Below are positions 13,001 through 22,891 of a stretch of DNA of 64,000 bases, in pieces (the stretch's first letter is position 1; each line of letters opens with the position of its first letter). Under the pieces are notes generated by a model. It was not told the DNA's origin and did not search any database. It worked only from the letters and a program-made list of their open reading frames with translations. The translations under genes and the position numbers were made by a program. The DNA lies in contig OZ237755.1 in the NCBI GenBank assembly GCA_965178125.1, forward strand, positions 558,001 to 622,000, given 5' to 3'. This stretch comes from Bilabrum cf. latius. Lineage: Eukaryota > Bigyra: Bicosoecida > Bigyra > Bicosoecida.

Positions 13001-13694
13001 TTGGGGGATGCGCACCACTATTCGGCAGCGAAGGCCCCGTACTAAAACTGCCTGCAGTTCTAAGGCTCTGTGCCGCGATCGGACCAGCGCTAATAGCATG
13101 ATGCAGGGGAGTCTGCACGCTGCTCGATGCGTGGAGCAATTGCACGCCAGGCGCCATGGATGCACAAGCAGATCCAGAGGAGGAGCTGGAGGAGGCAGCC
13201 GCAGAGGATGATGAACTTGCCGATGGCGCTGATTTCCGCTGATCTAGAGAGGGGAAACCGGCATAACAGCTACTGCTACCGAGTGCGGGACTTTTAGATC
13301 TTATCGAGCTGCCCCACGCGTCTTTCTTGCCGCCCGTCACCGCCCCGCCTGCGGTCCTCGTGGACCGCATCTTTAGACTGCTGCCAATGGTATCAAGCTA
13401 AACCTAGCTATTTCCGAGCTCTGCGGCTGCGTCACTGTCACATGTCTGTGCCCAGGCGAATTGCGGAGAAGCCTCGCTGTCGTCTTGCATAGCCATACAT
13501 GCATCCCATGAAGGGTCACATGAACCATTCGAACAATTTAGCATCCATTGACTGCTAGAATTCGTCCCCTTGCCCGCTTTAGCGGAGTCTGGGCGCTCGG
13601 AATGTTGTCGAAACCGTGAGAAAGTGGAGGCCACGTTTCCCTACTCCTGCTACAGTGCAGCTCCAGGACTAGTCACATCTACTGGATATCGCAT
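10038..13694 (-). CDS. Unknown large Ser/Gly/Arg-rich protein
   Basis: One uninterrupted frame of 1218 aa to TGA at 10038-10040 once about ten TAG codons (for example at 10200, 10653, 11196, 11457, 11865 and 13404) are read as Gln. The start at 13694 (MRYPVDV) is the first good ATG in the block, but the frame stays open upstream to another ATG at 13856, so the N-terminus is uncertain. The protein is largely disordered: poly-Ser tracts, RSRR and KRRR basic clusters, acidic stretches such as EEADQVSGEEEED. Two short segments look more ordered: SPGELIRSFTVRLAPEQLRS near residue 750 and PVVVRLRAGVPGKPARALCI near 670, the latter like beta strands. No family recognised. It converges on the WD40 gene with about 150 bases between stops. 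Confidence 0.65.
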
Positions 13695-14202
13695 GTTTGT
13701 ATACTTATCTTCGGCCGCGAAGCGCTTCGGAGGTGTTTGTGCCCACCCGGCTGGCTCACACCGCTTCAAAGGCAAAATAGCGGGGCACGGCGCAACTCCT
13801 GACCGCTACGACCAAGCAGCTGACGGACCTCTCGATCGTCGGCGATTCACGTTCATATTTATCGCTACTGAATTCAACAGGTATGCCGTACTTTATTCTA
13901 ATTTAATCAATGTGTCGGGCATGAGGGAGGAGGTTGCAGCCACGCGTCCAGTGATCGGGCACTTCCGGTATTCCAAAAGGGTTTGGCTCAGCCCGACACG
14001 CCTTTCTATGGCGATCTAGATGGAAATTAGTATGGTTAAGTCGCCATTCATCAAGCAATGCAACACGTCAACACTCGGCTGCAAGCGATAGACCTCATGT
14101 GCCCCTCGGCACACACCGCATCTCGCTGGCACCAAAAACCGACGCAATTACGCAACACCTGCTTGCGTTCCGCCAAATCACCCCCCAGCGGAGACGAATC
14201 GA
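13695..14202. other. Intergenic region, no gene seen
   Basis: About 500 bases between the stop of the NlpC/P60-like gene and the start of the unknown Ser-rich gene, both on the minus strand. The frame of the Ser-rich gene remains open through about the first 160 bases, so part of this may be coding. The rest shows no supported exon, repeat or RNA gene. Confidence 0.5.
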
Positions 14203-16264
14203 TCAGCAGCAGGACGGGTTGCCCGCGGGACACCTGTAATAGTTGGGCCACTGGCTCGGGCACTTGCTGTTGTAATCCTTGGTGATCGGCACGGTGTTAT
14301 AATCAGGGAGATCGAGCTCGTAAGGGCCCATCAGCTGGCAGAAGGTGCCGGCAGGCGTGGTCCGAAGCCCCATGGGACAGTTCTTGCTGTTGAAGAAATC
14401 CGGCTGGTAGATCTTTGTCTTGTAGTTGTCCACAGGCATCTGCTCCTCTGACTGGAAGCTGGGGATGGCGTCCCCGAGCCCGTTCTGCCAGGCGCGGGCC
14501 GCGAGCACCGAGCACACCATAGAGTAGTTGCCGGCGTACTTCCATGCATCCTGCTCCTGCTCAGCGATCACCGAGCTCATGGCAATTCCTCGGCGCACGA
14601 TCTCATCGGTGGCGCAGTCAAAGTCGGTGCAGTTGAGCCCGAGCCGCTTGTTGAGTCCCATCGTGACGAGTGCGTGCACGCTCACGCCAGTCTCGGTCTT
14701 GGGCAGGATCTTGTCGAGGGCGAAGAAGAGGCCCTGGGTGGCCTTGTCTGTCAGCGGCAAAGGCAGGTTCATGTTCACACCGTTGGCGTAATCGTCGATC
14801 CAGGTGGCGATGAACGAGCTGCGACCGAAAGCAAACAGCACGGTGGCGTAGATACAGTGCAAAGCAACATGAGACACACGGGGAACTGCAGGGGCAACAC
14901 GGACGGGGATCGTGTTATCGTGGCGACTCTCTCACTTGTACCCGTAAGGCAAGCCCTCGTTGGCGTCGAACCACTTCCAGAACGTCTCCTCGTCCCACTT
15001 GTCTGACAGGGACCTCTCGATGGGCAGCAGGCCCACGTGGTACGTGGCGTTGATGGCTTGCTCGAACCACTGCTTCCAGGGAGTCTTGATGACGCCATAG
15101 GGCGCAGGCCAGTAGGGCTTGGGAGTGAACGGGTCCGCGTCAGTGGACTCCACCACGAAGAGCTCGTCCCCGCGCCACACGGCCACCGCAGAGTGGCCCG
15201 TCTGGCCCCCGCTGCCGAATGCGATCATGGGGTCCAGGCCGTCGAGCCTCAGGATCGCGAGGTAGTCTCCGGAGCGGATGTTCTCTGCGGGCACGAACTG
15301 GTGCTTGCCGTAGGGCACCGGGCTCTTGGGGAACAAGCCCCTCTGGGCCAGGAAGTCCTTGTTGCGCTCCACGAGACCGGGGCCGTCCCCGAGGAACAGA
15401 TTGACGGTCGCCAGTGCGTTGTCGACCGTGCCCAAGATGCCGCAAGGGAGCGCGAACACGCGCATGCCGCCTTGCTTCACGTCCTGCACGGCGAGGTTGC
15501 CGGGGAGCGGGTCGAACCGAGCCTCCACGGAGGGAGTCAGCTCGCCGACCTCAGCGAAGGCGCCGCCATACGAGGTGAGAACCAGAATAATGTCAGAGCA
15601 GAGAAGCTTCTTGGGAGAGCCCTGGCCTACGAATTGGATGGAAGCGCTCTTGTTGGACTCGGTCATGGTCATGGTTGCCTGGATCGAGTCGAAGCAGCTA
15701 GAGTTGAGAGTCGCCGTCGCAACGTTGGAGCCGGCAGCAGGCTGCAGCGTACCCAGCTCTACGGGAAGCAACTGGAATCCAGCCGAAGTGTTGTAGCACC
15801 ACCTGCATTCCAGAAAGGCGAGCATCGTTGGAAACGGCCAAGAGATTCAGCTGCGGCAACACCGTTAGCGTACAGGGCAACAAGAAAGAGCAGGCGGGGA
15901 ATTTCATCTATAAAAACGGAACGGTAAGGCGGAAACCACGAGCATGGTGCAGCACAAAAGGCTCTCACTGGTCGTCGATATCCGTTCCCACAGGCCAGTC
16001 TGCAGACTCCAGCGCACTCCAGGTAGACTCGTCGCGAGACTCAACCAAGTCACCGAGCAGCTGAGCTGTAGCAGACAGTACTGAATCCTTTGGGGCAGTT
16101 GCCCGTAGCTCTCCAAGATGGTGACGGCACTACGTCCCATCGCTCTGGCACGACGGCAACTCTCGGATCGCATCCACCATCCTTGCCTCAATACCAGCTG
16201 TTGAGGCCATCACACTACAAATGGATCCTATCGATGCCAGCACAAAGGCTGTAAAACTTCGCAT
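14203..16264 (-). CDS. Secreted NlpC/P60-like (permuted papain-fold) protein
   Basis: Three exons, 16264-15969, 15802-14936 and 14818-14203, make 592 aa ending in TGA. Joins are GTGAG-GCAG; the first completes a CAG codon (DDQWCYNTSAG), the second makes YGYNSFIATWID. Without splicing, exon 1 looks like a separate 99-residue secreted protein. It begins with a signal peptide (MRSFTAFVLASIGSICSVMA) and has one TAG at 16130. The centre carries GQTGHSAVAVW and LFVVESTDA, with a later His-containing strand YHVGLLPI, which resembles the His/Glu arrangement of permuted NlpC/P60 enzymes (YiiX type). Many Cys pairs in the last third fit a secreted or lysosomal protein. Hydrolase function is an inference; the catalytic Cys cannot be assigned with confidence. 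Confidence 0.75.
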
Positions 16265-16398
16265 CGCGCTGCTGTACCACGGAAACGACCGAAAGAAAGT
16301 AAATGGTAAATAATGTGATTTATGGATTTTAGTACAGTGATGTATAAACGGGAAAAACGCGGCGCTCAACTCCTCTGCGTCCACTACTAGCCAAGCAG

Positions 16399-19300
16399 AT
16401 GAGAAGCAGCAGCCTATACTTATGTTCTATTGTTGCTGTATCAATGGCAATTGGTGGCGAAATCAATTTTCCAGGAGGCCAAATACGGCTGCATTATGAA
16501 GTGTTTGACTCCTTGGTCGCTGCCCGCGGCTCGTAGTAGGGCGCTGCAAACAGTACGTCCAATCCAGATAGCTCGTCGGCATTTGCGCGATTCTACTTTG
16601 AGTCGTTGGATGCTCAGGAGACTGGCTGGTGTGGCCTGGGAATCGGGGCTTCCATGCAGGATGCTGATATCGTCACTTGCTCGTGGGCACCTGGATCGAA
16701 TTCCGACGCCGTGGATCGCACTTCGTCAGCATACGGCGTGCCACAGATCGACTAGTTTCAGGGTGATACAGAAGCAGCTGGTGCGTTTGTCCCTGGAGAT
16801 CCCAATGCACAGCCAGACCCAGGCAGCACCGGCTGCGGCTTCATTCGTCGTGTCACCCCAAGTACTCCAGCTAGAGGTACGAACAAGCCGCTGTGGGACG
16901 CTAGCACTACAGCTGAGACAGTCAAAACGGACTTAATTGCAGCGTGGGGTCCAGGATTTCCTGATGTAGCGTACCATGGCGGGAATCGGGCAGCATACCG
17001 AGTTTAGTTTGTCTCAGCGTCCGGTACCCCTCTCTCACCGCAAGAGGCAGCGACATCTGGGGTGGTAGAAGGGGTTTCACGCAGATTTATCCCACTAACT
17101 TACATTGCGCACGCCTTTGTGATGCTCATTGTTTGGGCCGTGCTAGTTCCAATCGCGGTGCTCGGCATTCGGCTCTGCCCCGGGCAGCGCCAGTGGCTCT
17201 TAGATTCGCATCAAAACTCCATGTTTCTCGCGACTTCATTGACGATTCCAGCGGCTACTGCTGCGTTCATAGCAAAGGGCACCTGGAACGGCCTGTCCCT
17301 GCACGGCGTGCTGGGTGTCTGCATCGCCGTGATCCTGGTCGTCCAGAACGTCCTCGGGGCAGGGGCGCGCGCCTACTTCCGTCCGCAACAGGGCGTGCCG
17401 CAGCCTTCACTCGCCTACGTGCGGTGGATTCACAGGGCGCTTGGTGTGGTAACGCTGTCACTTACCACGGCTAACGTCTGCATCGGATTCTCAAAGCTGC
17501 TGCCAGAGCTTTGGTTTACGCCAATCCTTTGGTTCCTGTGCATCGCTGCAGCAGCCCTCGGGATCGCCTACTACAACCACTTGGACCACATGGCTGCAGT
17601 GGACAGATTCAAGCCGCACCAGCTGCAAATTAAGGCGCAGGAGCACGTTGAGCTGCAGGAAAAAGCCGCGACGGGGGGGGTAGAGCTGGGGGCAGCCGCG
17701 GTGCAGGCGGACCCACCTCGAAACGACATGACCAAGACGCTAGCCCATCTCGCGGCCATCAAGAAGCGGTCCGTGGAAGGAGGCCACGTTGATGAATACA
17801 CTGGAATTCTACGCAATGGATCGTCGTGGGCACAGTAGGGCCAGGGCGGAGGCACTCGGTCCGGGCCTGCGACACCCGAGGACGAGAGCAGGTTCCTCAA
17901 AGTCACCATGCCCGAGGTGACGGAGCGCGCAAGGGCAGGCGAGAAGCTGCTGGTTATTGCAGGCCTGGTCATCGACGTGCAGGGGTGGATGGAGTCACAC
18001 CCTGGAGGCACGTACAGCATCGAGCAGTACATTGGGAAGGACGCCACCAAGGCATTCATGGGGGCGGAGTCCCCGCACCCTTCCATGCCTCGTGCGTTCC
18101 ACAGCGACTATGCCCGGACCCTCGTGCAGAGCATGGCAGTGGCAAAGCTGCGCTACGTTCCGACCAGCACTCCATCAAATGTGCATGGAGCACCTGCTCC
18201 CGTCTTGCGCACCCAGGCTTCCTCTTCGAGCATCGCTGGCGTTTGCCGAGCCGACTCCACGAGCCCATCCTCGTCACTTCAGCCACCAGATGTGCTGCAC
18301 CCCAGTCAGATACTAGGAGCAGATCCATCTGGGTCCTTTGACAGCATCGATCTACAAAACGGGAGGGTCCGTGCCAAAGCAGAACTGAACGGCTCCATCC
18401 AAGCCGTGTGGCAAAGGAGGAAGAGCCAAAGCAGCAGACAGAGCCGACCACCCAATGGGTCTAACGCAGTGCACGCGTACACAGCAGAAGACCTGCATAC
18501 CCAGTCAGTGGTAGCGCAGGCGGACGAGCAGCTAGGATCTACGGAAAAGACCCTTCCGCTCGGTGGTCTCGGTGCTGTGCCGGAGGAGGTGGAATTCACG
18601 AAGCCTTGGCCGGTTCTTCACAAGTGCGCAGCGACAGATCCTTCTTAGGACCCTCGTCCAGCCACTCGTCTACACCTCCGAATGTCGCCTAGCTTTGATC
18701 TGTGCCAAGGAGCTCACTCTGTCATGACACTGGGCACATCCGGGGGACAGCAAGGAACGATTCACTTCCGAATGACAGAATCGGAAAGGTTTCAGGCAAA
18801 GAGAGATGGAATGCTCGACGACTTGTCCAGTTCAGCTGCGAGCAGCGCTTCCCATGCGGTACAGTATCAGGCTCGATTCTTCTGCAGGCACGTCATGATT
18901 GGCATGCATGAGCACCAACAGTCCGGCAAGCCCCCGGTTGCAAGACCCTACACGCTGCTGTCGTACGATGTTACATCTGCAGGATCGGCTGCTTTCCCGG
19001 GTCGGGCTCGGGCCGGCACGGCGTACGTCGTTGTGCGGCCTCGGGAAGGAGGTGCCGTGTCACCCTGGCTCGTCAGCCGAGTCAGTGGCAATCTAGTCTG
19101 GGCTGGGGTACGATCGCTGGGGAAGCCGCTCGCGATTTGCGATTTAGATCGGATGGAGAGCTTCATGGAACAAGTGGATGCAGCGGGCGCCAGGTCAAAC
19201 CGGCGAGAGAGCACTGAGAGCGAAGAGAACTCTGCAAGCGGCGCGCAACGCGAGATATCAAGTGGCAACGAACTATTCGGCCGGTCCCGGGCAGCTGGAA

Positions 19301-20121
19301 GCAAACAGGATCGATGGGCCCCGCAGTCCACAGTGGACGAGGCCCGCAGAGTGGGCGTGCTTGGGAGACCCAAGTCGAGACTCATGATGGACCACCTCGT
19401 GGGACACAACGCGATCAAGGTGGCGTTCGTGTGCTAGGGCACCGGCAATGTAGCGTGGGTGGATGTAGTAGGGTGGATGGTAGAAGAGGCGATGTACCCC
19501 ACGCAAGAGCGCAGCAAGGGTCCCGGTGGTTTCCGTGCCCCGGAGCACGTCAGGATTTTGAACGTCTGTGGCAATGAGCACGACGCAGTTGGTTGTGGCT
19601 ACCTGAGGTCCGCATAGTGGGTTCTGAATCCAAAGCACAGCCATGCCAGAGCCGCCGAGAGGAAACTTTTTGTGAGGCTGCATGCATATCTCCGGTCCCA
19701 GTCGTGGGCTGACGAGAAGCCTTTCGAGCGGTCGGTGGGTGACACGCTCGGCTCGCAGCTGATCCTCGACCTGCTCACTCGGTCATCGGCCCCAGAAGCG
19801 CTCGAAACCAGCGACGGTGCAATGAAACGAATTGGCAGTGCGATTGGTTCCCTTTTTATGCCGTCAGGAGAGAACCGCTCGAGCGGCGGGGTCGCTGCTC
19901 CAGCCGGTGCAGCCGGTGCCCTTAAGCAACAGCTCAAGGTGGACATGCTGGTCGTCTGCGGCCCACCTAAATTCGAGAAGACGGTCATGTCAGCGTGCAA
20001 GGAGGCTGGGGTGCTCGGTCTCCTACAGGTGAGGGCTCTGACCAGCGGCATTCGGATAGGTGTGGACCGCCAGCAGGCCGCAGAGTCATCGGCCGCTGAA
20101 GGTGGGGCGGGGGCAAAGTGA
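16399..20121 (+). CDS. DOMON-cytochrome b561-cytochrome b5-b5 reductase fusion
   Basis: A single intronless frame of 1240 aa with eight TAG codons (two adjacent, at 16534 and 16537), ending in TGA. Order of parts: signal peptide (residues 1-20); DOMON domain to about 190, with WCGLGIGASMQDADIV; cytochrome b561 core, about 230-390, with five or six membrane spans and His in YIAHAF, LHGVLG, WIHRALG and YYNHLDH; cytochrome b5 domain near 500-585 with the heme motif HPGG at 534-537; then an FAD/NADH reductase with RPYT at 849-852, a GTG turn near 1013 and the NAD motif CGPP at 1187-1190. Expected role: carry electrons from cytosolic NAD(P)H through b5 and across the membrane to an outer acceptor such as ferric iron or ascorbyl radical. 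Each part is known; this complete chain in one polypeptide is unusual. Confidence 0.88.
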
Positions 20122-20271
20122 ATTACCTTTGGGGCGTTTGGGTCGTGAGCATAAGAAGCTATCAACAACGATATTCAAGGTTTAACATCGTGCATATCGC
20201 GGTGAAATCGTGCTTTTCAGCTGATTCACTAGTAAGGCAGCAGTACTCCGTGCACCCTGCTGCTTGGCATC

Positions 20272-22725
20272 TCACAGTCTGGTGCTGTTCCCAACTCCCT
20301 ACACCTTAGATCTAATGGCCCATTCGGCTGGCTCCATTGCGACCTCACTATTGGCAGCTATCCTGTGAAACGTAGTAACTCCTCGCAGACAAAAAGCCTG
20401 CCTCACCTTACGCTCGCAACCTCCAGCAGACTCGCTGGGCAGGGGCCCAAGGCCATCAATAACCTCCAGCGGCTGCTCAAGCGAGTGCAGTCGGCCCTCT
20501 TCCACAGGAAGCCTAGCTTCCAGCTCCGCCTGAGCAAACTTGGTCACCGAGCTCTGCTCAAACATGTGATAATGGACGGCATCTCGTTCTAGCTCCATGG
20601 CGTTCATGGTGGCCACAGGGCGCTGGCACGTGCTGCCATCAGGGACTGGCTGCCGGCAGCCCGGCAAAGCCACAGCGCACTCGGCAGACACAACCTCCAG
20701 GGGCGCATACCTGGCAGACAGCGCGGATACATTATTAGCCTGATCCCACTGCAGGCACGCACGGTCGAACTCATTCACCAGTGCAGCGTGATGGATGTGC
20801 AGCCAAGCCGCCAGGTCTGTACGAGCCACGTACTTGGACCGGTGTGCGCCAATTTCCACCAGCCGAGATGCATGCTCCCCTAGCTGCTCGAGCGATCGAA
20901 TTCCCAGAGCGTACTCGCTGAGGATAGGCTGACGCAGCAGGGGCCAGTAGGCAGGCGACGACCGGTCCCACCACGGTTCTCTCCGAGCTGCTGCCATGTC
21001 CAGTGGCCGCAAGACGCGCTCAAGCAGTCTCTAGCCCTCACGCGAGTCCGTCCATGGGTGCGTCGCAGAGGTCCACTTCAGCTCCAATCCCGCGTGCTTC
21101 AGCACAGCCTTCGTAGCGACAAGATGCGACATCAACAATCTGAACATGGGCATGTTGGGCGATAGCTGCAGCGCCTTCGGCGGGCATGTCGCGAACCCAG
21201 ACTGCATCGACAGAGCCACCCGCCCGAGAGCAAAGCGATTGTGTAGCTCGATGGCTCCCGGAGGAGCTTCGCCCTTCTGCCTGGCGTGCGCGTCTGCCTT
21301 GTCGACTAGGTCAGCAATCGAAGCTACGTTGAAGTACTCGTCCACATCGTGAGTCGTGATCCACTGGGACAGAGGCTTGCCATACTTGAACAAGAAGTGC
21401 TGCGCGGCCATCTGCTGAGACTCGTGTGAAAATTGCCCCTTGTCAAAGCTGTATGCATTAGCTTTTCTGAATGGCCACGATAGCTCCAGCACGACTGGAG
21501 CTGACCTGCTCGTGTGCTGCACCACGGGAAGACACATGGGCACACTGAAAAGTCGCGTGGCGCAAGTCCCCTTCGCGTCATAGCTGGCACCCATCGTAAC
21601 TGCGGCAGCAGGAACACCATCCGTACCATTCGGCCAGGCTGCGTTGCACAGAAACTCCAGCTGAGACTGCACCAGGCATCCACCCTACCTCCACTCGTCA
21701 TCATTTCTGTATGTCACGATCGCCTCCAGGCCCCTGTCGGCATGATAGGCAGCCCATGATGCCATGAATTGCTCCCTGTCCTCAAACATCGTGAATACCA
21801 TGCCAATCACCTTGTGCGGCCGCAGGTCAATCAGTGAGCCTGAGGATGAAGATTGCCGAGCGTAGACATCATCATGATCCCAATGCGGCGTCGCGGCACC
21901 GCCGAGCTGACTCATGGTGCGCATACCAGTGGGATTGGACGGAGCTGCCACAAGAGACGGCCACATGCAGCGCCAGCCAGGATGGCGAATGCACTCCATG
22001 TTGGAGCCAGATGGCCAAAGGGGCTGGCCCTCGCCTCCTCCTGCATCATGATGGCCTGAGAGCGCCTGCCTCACCTGCTCGCGCAGAATCTCCGCATGCC
22101 ACACTCGGATCACATGTACAAGCGATGAGTATGCAACCTTGATCCAGATGAATCCTCCATCCGGAAGCAAGTTGCGAATCTTTGGTGGTATGGGCCAGCG
22201 AGCCACCTGGCCGCCTGCAGCATCGGACGAGTGGCGCGACGTATTTTGAGGCACAACTTGATCAGCAGGTCCTACTGATTCCCAGTCTTCCCCTTCCACT
22301 TCAGCTCGAACTTGGATTACGACCTGCTCGAAACGATTGGGAAGCCGCCTGTACTGCGGAATCACGCCGAACACTTGGCCATCTCTCGCGAAAATGTCCA
22401 AGAAGAGCCATCGCCTCCCGACATTGGCCAAATTCAGATTCTCGTCAAATGGATCGTCAGGAGATTGATCTCCAAGTCGCCACCCGCAACTTCTCACAGG
22501 GACGTCAGGTGGACCGGCGGCCCTATCGTTGCCCAATCCGCCGTACGTGGGATCGCTACACATGATCATGGGCTGTATTCTATGGTATGGGTGAGAAGCA
22601 TCACCAAGGATACTTCGGAAAGCAGTTTGCTGCTGCTTTCGACTCGTACCAATGACCACTGCAGGGGCACAACAAGGGAGCAGTAGCCAAGCAAGTAAAG
22701 CGACACAAATGCCAGCCAGCTACAT
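20272..22725 (-). CDS. GT92-like glycosyltransferase, membrane-anchored or secretory
   Basis: One frame of 817 aa ending in TGA at 20272-20274. The start codon at 22725 is followed at once by TAG, so the protein begins Met-Gln; this gives a hydrophobic N-terminus (QLAGICVALLAWLLLP) that serves as signal or anchor. Other TAG codons are at 21685, 21031 and 20299. The middle resembles glycosyltransferase family 92: FEDREQFMASWAAYHADRG, AIVTYRNDDEW, then ITTHDVDEYFNV, whose DxD motif should bind the metal and nucleotide sugar, and ELHNRFALG. The C-terminal 230 residues are His/Arg-rich with no family match. Expected to act in the Golgi lumen; donor and acceptor sugars are unknown. It is divergent from PMS2, 166 bases apart. 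Confidence 0.78.
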
Positions 22726-22891
22726 GATACTTGTTGGTTTCCAGTCGTTATACGATATAGAAACGCTGCAAAGGGCAGCAATCGGGCGGGACCTCTTGCG
22801 CCAAACAAAGCCGGAACCAGCGGCGCTACTTCGATTCAAATTGGTCGATTTAATTGACCACTCCTTCGCACATCAAGCACACGTTAATACA

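Noticed and set aside
15965-16264. Stand-alone 99-residue secreted protein
   Set aside because: Its stop overlaps a GTGAG donor that joins it in phase to the NlpC-like gene. Kept only as a possible intron-retention product.
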